Shown here: piece by piece, positions 34,150 through 43,718 of the stretch
Layout of the letters: every line of letters begins with the position of its first letter
Position numbering within the stretch: the stretch's first letter is position 1
Assembly: GCF_963678635.1 (NCBI RefSeq)
Contig: NC_087062.1
Location: forward strand, 15,981,789-16,045,788
Length of the DNA stretch: 64,000 bases
Reading direction: 5' to 3'
Origin: Symsagittifera roscoffensis
Lineage: Eukaryota; Xenacoelomorpha; Acoela; Convolutidae
Notes under the pieces: generated by a model
Told to the model about the DNA's origin: nothing
Database searches by the model: none
The model's input: only the letters and a program-made list of their open reading frames with translations
Made by a program: the position numbers and the translations under genes

Positions 34150-36675
34150 TTACCCCTGCTCGCTGAGTCTCGAGTACTGCTCTGACGAGGCCAGGTTACG
34201 GTGAACATCATGTTCTTCTTCGAACTTCTTATTATAAAACCTCCGCACCTCGTCTAGCTTTCTGTGGTTCTCTAGGGATTGTCTGGAACCATCTTCCTTT
34301 TCTATTCCTGTACTCTGATATACGTTCAAGATAATCGTTGAGACTCTTTTTTCCATGGTTTTACTTCCGCTTGCTCTCTGTTGGCATGCCAGGATGGTGC
34401 TATCAGACATCATCGACATTATCCATCTCAAGAAACACGTGGCATCCTTTCTTCTAGCCAGGCTCAAGCCTGAATTGTCCCTGGCTACGTGTTGCATCAG
34501 TGCCTGATACAGATCTAGCTTCTTGCTTCCCAACTTCAGCCTGTCATACGAGGTCAGTGTTTCCAACTCTATTCCCACCAGACTCCAGGTGAACATTAAT
34601 TGTCCTGCAGTTCTAACGAAGGGATTCGCCATTAATGGTGGTGCTGATGAGGGTGTCCTCATTGCTTCTTCAAAATGATCCTTCAACAAACTCTGCCAGG
34701 ACCTCTTCAGATAATTTGCCATTTCTATTTTATTAACCTCGGCCTTTTGCTGGGTGGCCCAATTGCGTCGCTTGCGAGCTACTCCACTGTCCAACTTCTT
34801 CCAGCAGTCCTCCATTTCTTTCAATGTTTCAAGGGCCACCCACCACGTCCGGGAAGTGTTCCTCGTCTTGTTCTTCTCCAATGGATCACTCGTCACTTGC
34901 TTGCCCATGTCCTGATGTGCCTTTGAGATCCATTCTTTGCCGATATCCACTTCCCATGTCTGTCCGTTCGTTGAACCTCTCTTTACGTTTATCTTCTGAG
35001 GCTTGAAGTCTTCCTCCGATGTCGAACTGGTGGAAGTCTCTATTTCCCTTTCTACTTCAAGTGGTCTTCTGAGCTCCGAGCTGTTCTTGTATGCCGCCGT
35101 CTTGCATCGAGCCAAAACCATGGGCGCCGTCTCTCTCAAGTTTCCTTCCGAAACAGCATCCACTGAAGGACTACCCAATCCTTCTACTTCTCTCTTCCTC
35201 TTGCGAGTCTTCACATTTCTGCTTGAGGGTGTTGTAGCTATCATCACTGATTCGACCTCTTTATCCAATCCTTCCAACTCTTGCCTCCCCCCTGCTCGAG
35301 CCTTAAGGATATTAGTACTTTTAATTATATTACTAGTCCCAACCTTATCCCTTTTTATATCATCAACTCTTTTATCTACAGTTTTTTGTTTCAGAGTAGA
35401 GCTGTCCTCACATTTTTCTTCTCTAGTCTTCGATCGTGAATTCCTCAGCTCTACCAGCTTGCTCAGCAGCTCTTTTCTCGCCTTCTCATCCAGGCCCGTT
35501 CCTATCAGAAGCGGTTCTCCAAATCTTACGACTGTGTCCCACAGTTCCTCCTTGAACTTGTCCAGCGTCGTCTCGCTGCCCACTTCCTGATTGAATTCTT
35601 CCAAGAACTCCTGCCAAGCATCGTTCTTCAGAGACCCCAGGAATATGTCCCTGTTCCCTTCGAAAGTGTTCCTTTCCCTTTCCTCCGAGCTCAAGAGTAT
35701 CATCCCCATATTGAAGGTCTCATTTGCCAATGGCAATTCCAGATGCTTCCGGGGGGACGGATTCAGAGGTGGGGTGGCAGTATCTGCCGAATTCTCCTCG
35801 CTCAAGTCTTTCAACAGCTCTTGAGTGGTGAGCTCCTCCCCTGATGGCCCTGGTTCAGGTGTATTCCCCACTTCCATGTCTTCACCGGCTTCACTGAGAG
35901 TTTCATCCATACTCTCTTCTTCTGATTCATGTCTCCTTCTCTCAAGAATTTTCTTAAATCGGTCCTCGACGGGTCCACTCCTCTTGTCTCCAGGCGTGTC
36001 CACTGACAGTGGTGATGGTGTCGTAGGGTCCAATTTCTTGTACTCCGTCAGGGCTACGTGCAGTTGACCTGCTGCATCTAGTTCTTTTCCCTCCTGTCTC
36101 ACTTCCACCTGTTCTAAGCCATAGGGTGCCCTGTATTTTCTCGTTGCAAATTTCATGTCGTCCACCAATGCGACGTGCCCCTCCATCACGATCATCCTGC
36201 CATCATCCCATATGGGTAGCATGTTCTCAAGTCCCTCCTGCTCAAGAGCTCTCAAGACCTTTCGCACCTCATATCCGGGGGGCTGCGAACCTCTCATCTT
36301 TTTCGCTCGCGTCGTCCACGAATTTACCTTCGCCTCGCTAGTATGGAAGTAGACCGCCGCCGTGTAGCCGATGAACAGGGGGTCCCAGCCATCAGTGAAA
36401 TCCTTCTGCATTTCCTCCGTCGTCATCCTCGCCATTATGGAGGGAACTACCAAGGGAATGTTCATTCCTAAGGTCATCCTCCTGACTATTGGGAACTCAG
36501 GCATGGTGGCTGGGAGGATTTCTTTCTCCATTATGGTCTCCAGCTCCCTCTTCACCAGTGCGAAGCACTCCTTCCAGGCAGGAATTCTCAAGATTTCTCG
36601 TCCGTCTGCTGTCAATGGGTTCAAGTTCCAGAATTTGGGATACATTTCGATGGGACCCTCTCGCTTGCCTCCCAT
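34150..36675 (-). CDS. E1 accessory ORF B, unrecognised protein (841 aa)
   Basis: ATG at 36675-36673, stop TAA at 34152-34150. The N-terminal ~220 residues look globular (MYPKFWNLNPLTADG..., then a WDPLFIGYTAAVYFH segment). The middle ~230-600 is acidic/basic, Ser/Glu/Lys-rich and probably disordered. The C-terminal ~200 residues are again helical and globular. No enzyme motif, signal peptide or membrane segment is seen. It starts 7 nt after ORF A's TAA, in a TAATGTAGAATG context. It is conserved as a long frame within an otherwise lesion-prone element, so it is probably made. Function unknown; a structural or nucleic-acid-binding role is only a guess. Confidence 0.75.
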   Translation of the reverse strand: MGGKREGPIEMYPKFWNLNPLTADGREILRIPAWKECFALVKRELETIMEKEILPATMPEFPIVRRMTLGMNIPLVVPSIMARMTTEEMQKDFTDGWDPLFIGYTAAVYFHTSEAKVNSWTTRAKKMRGSQPPGYEVRKVLRALEQEGLENMLPIWDDGRMIVMEGHVALVDDMKFATRKYRAPYGLEQVEVRQEGKELDAAGQLHVALTEYKKLDPTTPSPLSVDTPGDKRSGPVEDRFKKILERRRHESEEESMDETLSEAGEDMEVGNTPEPGPSGEELTTQELLKDLSEENSADTATPPLNPSPRKHLELPLANETFNMGMILLSSEERERNTFEGNRDIFLGSLKNDAWQEFLEEFNQEVGSETTLDKFKEELWDTVVRFGEPLLIGTGLDEKARKELLSKLVELRNSRSKTREEKCEDSSTLKQKTVDKRVDDIKRDKVGTSNIIKSTNILKARAGGRQELEGLDKEVESVMIATTPSSRNVKTRKRKREVEGLGSPSVDAVSEGNLRETAPMVLARCKTAAYKNSSELRRPLEVEREIETSTSSTSEEDFKPQKINVKRGSTNGQTWEVDIGKEWISKAHQDMGKQVTSDPLEKNKTRNTSRTWWVALETLKEMEDCWKKLDSGVARKRRNWATQQKAEVNKIEMANYLKRSWQSLLKDHFEEAMRTPSSAPPLMANPFVRTAGQLMFTWSLVGIELETLTSYDRLKLGSKKLDLYQALMQHVARDNSGLSLARRKDATCFLRWIMSMMSDSTILACQQRASGSKTMEKRVSTIILNVYQSTGIEKEDGSRQSLENHRKLDEVRRFYNKKFEEEHDVHRNLASSEQYSRLSEQG

Positions 36676-36681
36676 TCTACA

Positions 36682-39600
36682 TTACATTTGCCCCCTGAAG
36701 TTGTACACTATTAGCTCGGCATCTTTCACCTTTCCAAAGAGTACCGTGTTGCTCATTCGCGCTCTGAGCACCTCCTGCTGACACCAATTTAACGCCGTCC
36801 CATCCAGTATACTGATAAGACTCAAGTGCGTTACAGAGTGACGATACGTTGTCACCAGGGGATCTGGGAACGCGTACGTCACCGCTGGACCATAAATGCA
36901 GGTCACCACCTCCTCTAGGCCCCGGATTATCCCCATTGGGTCCGACCTCATTGCCAGGCATAGGTCCGTCAGCAGGGGCATCCCTCTGTTCGTCTTCTTC
37001 CATTCTTCTCTCGAGGTTGGATTCTCATCTTCACCCGTCATGTGCCGATTCTGCATCATGAGGTATTGCACTAACAACGTTTTCAACCCTGCGGCACACT
37101 TGTAGGAGCTGGTTTCAATGCTCGAGTGGACTCTCCCCAAAGACAGAGGCTCTCCATATTCCATTAATCGATGAAACGACACCAATTCCCCATGGGTCAA
37201 GAGTAATAGTGCCAGGTACCCATCAACTCGAAGTGTCTCCACTCCTCGACTGAACATGTATGCTGGGCCCATGTTGAACAAGTATCTGGGGTAAACCAAA
37301 TACAAAGCCAAGAGCAGGCTGATGGGCATGCCCAGTATCTCCTGCACGAAGGCTCCAAAGATAGTCGCCGTGGTGCCGAACATTCCTGCCATGAATTCCT
37401 TCTCCCAGCAAGGACTCAAGAACTTGAGAATCTCATAATCCCTCCTAGTCCTCAATTCACCCTTGGCGTGCTCTCTCCAGAACCCTCCAATCGTCACTTC
37501 ATTGGCGGCCGAGACAAATCTAGCCACCGTCATGTCTCTTGTTTCGGCCAGCTCTAGTTGTTTCTCCAGAAAACTCCAGACTTGTTTCACGAGGGGTGGT
37601 GCTTCCTCCCTCGTCTTGTTCGTGGCGTTCTCCAGCCTTGGTGTCAAGAATGGCCACCAGCCATTCTCTTGAGTCAATCGATATTTCATCGATTCTAATT
37701 GCTTCTCCGTCTCGGCCACATTTCTTCTCTCGTTACTGGGACCTCTAGACTTGCTGGTGGAGTTTGTGATCTTCACGTCCATACTCCGAAACCACAAGCT
37801 GGCCGTCAATTGGCTTATCGCCGGGTGATCGTCCCCGATGACTGGGCTGAACTTGAGTTGCCTGACAAAGTTCGATATCTCTAGCAAGAGCACCTCGTCT
37901 AATACGATCAGGATGTCGGCTAGTCCATAAAATCCCCTCAGTGCATGAGATATGTCCGCCCATGCCGCCGCCAATTCTGACTTGCGAAGCCTCAGGTTCG
38001 ATGGCTCCAACTCCCGATTGGGGGCTGCCATTAGAATCCGCCATTCATTCCCTTCTGCTATCAGGATCAAGACCGCGTACACGAATTGTAGGGCGGGTGG
38101 CATATTCGCGTATCCAGGGGATGTGGTAAACACCACCTTCGTCTTGGACCCAAATCTCGAGACAACACTCTCTTGCACTTCATTCATCGCCGCAAACAAC
38201 GCCTGAATGGCTTCCCATATCTTCCTCGATGTCGGAATTTCATCGCCCTTTAGTTGCTCAAGAAGTCCCATCGCGTGCAGGTGATCATTCATTCCTGCAA
38301 ACAATAGCAGCTCAGGTTCACAGGGCATCTCCGACTTTATTGCCACCACCAGAGTTAACATCTGATTTAATTCAGCTCCTGGCAAAGAGTATATCAGAGT
38401 CTCCGGCCAGAACAACTTGGGAGACGTTCCTTCGAAGTCTGATCCCGCCACAATGACTATTCTCGCAGCAGCTGGATCTGCTCTATCATAAACTGCCAGG
38501 GTTTTGGCCAGCTGGGTGCTGCCACAGGGCTTCCCGTACCTGGGATCTTCCGCCAATTTCGAGCCTTCGTAAGCGGCATCCGGCAATTCCATCGATCCTG
38601 GATTGAGTAGCTTGTCCACCACTTTCAACTGTGCCGGGGTCGCCAACCTGATCCTGGTGATGCTCGTTCGGTGCTTGGGAGGTTCTGTTATAAGTCCAGG
38701 ACTCCCCAGCAGCTTGAGAGGTCGGTAGTTAATGGGTCCCATGATCGCTTTTGTGGGAATTCCAGTCAGGTCTGTGGTCTCCATCAATTTTGTTCTCGAG
38801 AAGTGCGCCTCATGAGCTTTCAACCAGTCCACGCAATGATGTCTATTCAAATCCTCGTGCGACACTCGTTCAATCCCCAGGGTTTCCGCCAATTCTCGCC
38901 TGCATTCCAAACTCTCTAGGTCCAGTTCTTTCACCTTCTCAGGATATCTCAAGCGAGCGGTCTCCATAGACCTCTTTTCCCGCTTGCTCTCTGCCACTAC
39001 CACTGAGGACATCGCCGAGCCTGGAGGTGTTGATGACATCACCTCCTCAGATTCCATTGGCGTGGCACTCTGCAATCGGGTCTGGATGCTCCTCGAACCG
39101 TCTCTAGCGTCAACTCTCGTTCCCAAGCGACCAGACAAGGCCCTTGAGGCAAGGAATGGTGGGTTCGGAGGTGGTCCTAAGGTAAATTGGGCTGTCTCTA
39201 GCAGATCCGACTCTAGCGTGTTTATGTGTTCCTGGAAGACGTCGTTTAGCCACTCTGCTCCCCGTGGCCTATCGAAATGGATTCCATCATTGGAGGTGTC
39301 TTCAGGGAATCCCTCTTTCTCCATGCGCTCTGCCACGTCCAACAGTCTGACAAGGAGCACACTCTTGCGATGGATATCTCGGATCACCTTGTTTAGGTTC
39401 CGCACCTTCTCGTTCATCTCCAAGGCGTGCTGATCAAACATCATGTTGTAGGGGACCGTACATACTGTCAGCAGGATGGGGTCCATCTGGATCCTCAGCT
39501 CCTCAAGAAGGCAGCTCATCTTGTCGTACAGCCTCATTATTTTCCTCGCTTCTCCCCTTGACACATCGTTTGTCCCGATCATCAGGGTCACCGTGTATAC

Positions 39601-40965
39601 TTTAGTCATCCCTAGCATGTCCAGGGTTGCCAACATCTGTGGCGTGGCAGCTCCAGCGAAACTCAAGATTCCTGTCTGCCAATGCGACTGGATCCTGGTC
39701 AACACCCGCACCAGGCTGTCCCCTATGATTAGGTGAACTGCACCCTCTGGCACACGAGGTGGCGCGAGATACTCCACCCAGGCTGCATCATGGAAGCAGT
39801 CCCTCCTGGCTCCCTGTTCCGCACTCCAATCCAGTCGATTGTGCCTGTGGTACCTTCCCTCTGTATTTTTCTTATAACTCGAGATCACGACGCTCCTGAC
39901 CGGCTGTTCCCTCCAAGTTGGGGGAAGCTCCGGTCTTGCCGATCTTTCACGGTTTTTCTGTTGTAATTTCTCGCCTAGCTCTTTCAGGCGCGATGAGCCG
40001 CCACTCACCTGACTGTCGCTCGAGGTCGAGGTTGGGGTAAATCCCGGCAGCACCACATCCATTAGTGGACGTACAGGTTGTGTCTCTAGGCCACGCAAGG
40101 AAGGCGTCGCGTCATTCGGTATCCAGACTTCCAACCCTTCACTCATGTGTTCTCTGGCCTCGCGGTCAAGGTTGAATCGTCCTCTTGCCCTGGGAGCTTC
40201 ATCCACCTCCATGCACGACTCTGGCCTCGAGCTGGTCACCACTCGCTCCTTTGGCCTGGCTCCCTTCTGTGCGTCAAGCTCACGTTGTCGCTGTTCTATT
40301 CTCTCCAACTCCGACTTCAGTTGATCACGATTCGCGGCGCTCTCCCGTACCCTTAGTTCCTGCTGATGTTCAACTTTTAGCACCTCAAGTAACCTCAGAG
40401 TCTGATCTCGCTCGTTGACTGCCTGGTCTCTCTCCAGCTGAATCTTCTCCCGATCCAGCTTCGCCTGATCCCGATCGAGGTTCGCCTTGTTCCTTTCCTT
40501 CTGCGCCTTCTCGAGCTCTTTCTTTGGAACACCCAGATCCGGCTATGCCTCGGTCGTCTGTTGCGCTCGCGTCATCGACGGCACCCTACTCGAGCCCTGG
40601 CTTGTAGATCTTGCTGTTGGCCTAGTCGGTAGTGGGAACTCCCCTGCGCCATATTCAGTGTTGTTACTCAGGCCAGGATTCCTTGCCAAGTCAAAGCCCC
40701 TTACTCCTCCATCCACGTTCCAAGACAACCATCTGGTCTGTTCTTGGTTTGATATACCCTCGGTGGTGTACCCGATCATCAAGACAGCCTCCGTTGCAGA
40801 CTCCCTGCACTCACCCTGGTCCTCCAACTGGAGGATGGCATTCAGCATCACCGCCATTCTCTCGTCTATTTGGGTGTAGTCCAAGTCCCTCAGGCGTCTG
40901 TACAGCTCATCAAGAGTGGGCTTCTTCAGGGCCGCGGGCATGGATTTCCAGAATCGGTCTGCCAT
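36682..40965 (-). CDS. E1 accessory ORF A with SGNH/GDSL hydrolase domain, interrupted by one TAG
   Basis: The frame runs from ATG at 40965 (MADRFWKSMP) to TAA at 36684-36682, broken only by TAG at 40545-40543 after 140 codons; both sides are in the same frame (about 1,427 residues in all). After the TAG comes a Lys/Arg/Glu/Gln-rich coiled coil (~90 residues), then an SGNH hydrolase. Block I is HLIIGDSLVRVL (catalytic Ser near 39720), block III is MIGTNDVSR, and block V is NDGIHFDRPRG, so Ser, Asn, Asp and His are all present. Further on, a similar but degenerate fold is suggested by IVIVAGSDFEG and LLFAGMNDH. The C-terminal ~350 residues are helical and unrecognised. SGNH proteins hydrolyse esters of lipids, acetyl groups or sugars; the substrate here is unknown. 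Confidence 0.82.
40543..40545 (-). other. In-frame TAG within accessory ORF A
   Basis: The codon TAG, followed by CCG, separates the 140-codon N-terminal part from the coiled coil and SGNH part, which remain in one frame. It could be an inactivating mutation or a recoding site; a single copy cannot tell. Confidence 0.85.
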
Positions 40966-41468
40966 TCTTCGTGACTTCGGGATGTATATAGGTATGTGTT
41001 AACCAGCTCAAGAATTACCCAACCGACTTAAGTATTACCCAGCTCAAGAATTCTCTAGAAACTTTCCCTTGCAAATACTTGCTGTAGGTGCAGATTATCG
41101 CGAGTTCAATCAAGATTTCCCTTTCTGTTTCTCGCTTCGAGTATAGTTGGATTTTCAACTTTGTTTTTCAAACTTGATCTGAAAACAGAAAGCATATTAA
41201 AACCTCACATGTCATATTCCTAACCTAGAGGCCCCCCTTTTCACCAGTATGGTTAAAATCTTATCATTCTCATATCACTTAAAACAATTCAATTGGAATT
41301 TTCCTTAAAAGCATGCAGATTCATTTTATGTTTTAGCACCGTTAACTCTTTTTTAAAATTCAATTGTCATGCCAATCATATCTTAAGATCCCTTTACCTG
41401 CGCCGCACCCCAGTACCTAACTCAAGACTCCTCCCTCACACCCGACTCGATACCCCCATGTACCCGAC
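40966..41468 (-). promoter_or_regulatory. Spacer between Pol and accessory ORFs with splice-acceptor and purine-tract candidates
   Basis: About 500 bp without an ORF, more AT-rich than the flanking coding DNA. On the minus strand, ggtgaaaagggggg (41232-41245) resembles a second polypurine tract. Further downstream, ctttctgttttcag (cut before 41177) is an excellent splice acceptor that would put ORF A first on a spliced subgenomic mRNA. Both roles are inferred from sequence only. Confidence 0.4.
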
Positions 41469-43718
41469 TCAGGCGATGCTCAAGTAGTACTTCTTATGAA
41501 GATACACCATTATCTCAGTTTCTGCAAAGACCACATGTAGGATAGCGTACAATTCCCTTGGGCTCAGTTTGCCCCTGTTTGGGTCATACACCGGCATTGA
41601 GACCTCTGTTATCCCTCTTTCAATCATGAAGTCTCGTAATCTTGTTAGTGCCAATATCACGTGTTCGGGATCAATTGTGTTCCTGTCATTGACCCTCGTT
41701 ACTAGGAAGCACAGATATTTGCCCGGGACTTGTGCCACTGACGGTGGAAGCGCTGCCATCCCTCCCAGTCCTGGTCTCTGTCTGAACAGAAACTCTACAT
41801 TCTGGTACTCTCTTTTGAAGTCAGCTTCCAATCTTGATTTGAAACTCATGTCCGCCGTGATGCAGATCGCGCTGGTCCTGTTTGACAGGATGAAGTCGCT
41901 ATCCGTTATCATGATGTTCTCCGAGTATTCATTGGGTATTTCGAATTTCGTTTTGAAATTCCGACCTATAGTAGGCTCTGGCTCTTCTTCCTCCAGTTCC
42001 AATTCGCTCGTTTCTCTCACTTCCTTGAGCTTCTTTATCATCAAATTTTCGGTGTGGGTAAGTCCTACCCCCACTCCCCGGACAAAAATATTTATCGACG
42101 TCCCCGTCGATGTTGTTGGGTCTGAATTGTCCTGAGGAATGTCCAGTGGCCTGTCTGTTGCCGTCCATCCGAAAAGAGGGTCCTCTGTCTTCATGTAATT
42201 TGCTGCTGATACATCGACTTGCTGAATGCTTTGTCCTTCGCGGCTCTCGTCTTTGACATCACGCATCCACTCTAGAATCCTCAAGTTCGTGTTCTCCCTC
42301 CTCTCTATCTCACTCTGTTCGAGATCCGTTTCTACTTCTGGCGTCGAGTAATCATCCTGCGGATAATGACCACCATCGTCAATGACCTGCCATTCCTCTC
42401 CGGCTTCCAGTTCGCCTGCCTTCAGTAATTCCTCGCCCAAATTGTCTGGCTGTATCTTATCGATCAAGAAGTCATCCCCGTACCTGTTGTACCTCATGCC
42501 GGTGCGTTTACGATTGCCAGTCCTGGTTTTCGGTGGTGTTGGTCGATCCGGCTCCATCCACTTCGGCACCTCGTCTTGCTCCGGGTCGTTCCAGTCTTCT
42601 TCTACAAATGATCCTGCATCAGACCCCACTCCTATCTTTTCATTGTCGTCCAAACTCAAGTTCTCATTACCATCATTTTTCTCTCGAGTACCTTTCTCAT
42701 TCACTTCACACGCTGGCTCTACCACCAGGTACTCAAGACCCTCCATGTCCTTCGGTATGCACCAATCCTCTGGGGACGGGACGTGAGGCTTCAGATTTTC
42801 ATAATGTGCCGCTCGCCCAGTACTCAAGCGATAGAACCGTCCTTGTTGATGAACCTCCGTTATCATGAATGGTCCCCTCCACTTCTTGAGTAGTTTCTTT
42901 GTTCCCTTGGGCGGTATTACATTTTGGAAGACCCACACGTATTGGCCCACTTCATATGGCTTTGCTCTTAATATTTTTTCGTCGTATTTCCTGCGTTGCC
43001 TCATTTGCGCTTGCGCCGTGTTCCTCCTGCATAGCTCGTTCAACTCCTGTTGTCTTTTGATCGCTTCTTTCACGTATGGCTGAGGCGACGTCCTTTTCCC
43101 CTCGTATTCCGGGTAAAAGAATGTCAGAGGCATTGCTCTCTCCCTGCCCGTCAACATCATGAAAGGACTGATGCCCGTAGTTGAGTGCTGTGTACTGTTG
43201 TAGGCTCCTACTACCTGTGGCAGGTATTTGTCCCAGTCCGTCATGTATCTTGAGCAGTACACCCTTAACATGTTGACCAGTGTCCTGTTTTGTCTCTCTA
43301 CCAACCCATTGGTCTGCGGATGATAGGTCGTCGAGTGTGCTTGAGCAATGTGCGATCTCTTCATCAATTCTTTTGTCAAGTCCCCCACAAAAGCTTTGCC
43401 GTTGTCCGACTGGAAAGTCATTGGACAACCATACCGCGATATCCAATGCGTTATCAGATGATCACATGTCTCTTCGGCCGAGGCTGTCTGGCACGGAACC
43501 GCTTCCGCCAACTTTGTGAAGTGATCTATTATAACCAGTATCTGGTTGTATCCCGACTCTGTCATGCAGATTTTTTGATGGTCTATCTGCACCACTTCAT
43601 TGAACTCCGAGCTCTCAACGGATTGAGGGGAAACTTCATCTTCCTTGGGTCTTTTACCTGGAGACATGCCAGGCAGGCATTCACCCATCTCTCGCAAGCT
43701 TTTCTCATTCCTGGCCAA
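41469..43718 (-). CDS. E1 Pol: integrase core, GPY/F module and C-terminal macro domain
   Basis: A frame of 749 codons whose real start is set by a frameshift near 43600, not by an ATG. The integrase core has QIDHQ (first Asp), FQSDNGKAF (second Asp) and YHPQTNGLVERQNRTL (Glu), the D,D-35-E triad. A GPY/F-type module follows (KKWRGPFMITEV...HYENLKPH). After a ~250-residue acidic linker, the last ~130 residues (about 41480-41925) align with TARG1/OARD1-type macro domains. Matching landmarks are SFKSRLEADFKREY, a GGMAALPP turn, YLCFLVTRVNDRNTIDPEHV, and ITEVSMPVYDPNRGKLS. Where TARG1 has a GCGLD loop the residues are DPNRG, so the catalytic Asp position is Gly. ADP-ribose binding may persist, while hydrolysis is doubtful. 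Confidence 0.85.
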   Translation of the reverse strand: MARNEKSLREMGECLPGMSPGKRPKEDEVSPQSVESSEFNEVVQIDHQKICMTESGYNQILVIIDHFTKLAEAVPCQTASAEETCDHLITHWISRYGCPMTFQSDNGKAFVGDLTKELMKRSHIAQAHSTTYHPQTNGLVERQNRTLVNMLRVYCSRYMTDWDKYLPQVVGAYNSTQHSTTGISPFMMLTGRERAMPLTFFYPEYEGKRTSPQPYVKEAIKRQQELNELCRRNTAQAQMRQRRKYDEKILRAKPYEVGQYVWVFQNVIPPKGTKKLLKKWRGPFMITEVHQQGRFYRLSTGRAAHYENLKPHVPSPEDWCIPKDMEGLEYLVVEPACEVNEKGTREKNDGNENLSLDDNEKIGVGSDAGSFVEEDWNDPEQDEVPKWMEPDRPTPPKTRTGNRKRTGMRYNRYGDDFLIDKIQPDNLGEELLKAGELEAGEEWQVIDDGGHYPQDDYSTPEVETDLEQSEIERRENTNLRILEWMRDVKDESREGQSIQQVDVSAANYMKTEDPLFGWTATDRPLDIPQDNSDPTTSTGTSINIFVRGVGVGLTHTENLMIKKLKEVRETSELELEEEEPEPTIGRNFKTKFEIPNEYSENIMITDSDFILSNRTSAICITADMSFKSRLEADFKREYQNVEFLFRQRPGLGGMAALPPSVAQVPGKYLCFLVTRVNDRNTIDPEHVILALTRLRDFMIERGITEVSMPVYDPNRGKLSPRELYAILHVVFAETEIMVYLHKKYYLSIA

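Noticed and set aside
32215-40965. Envelope gene in the post-Pol position
   Set aside because: No signal peptide, furin-type site or membrane anchor is visible in ORFs A-C; hydrophobic stretches in ORF A look like globular helices.
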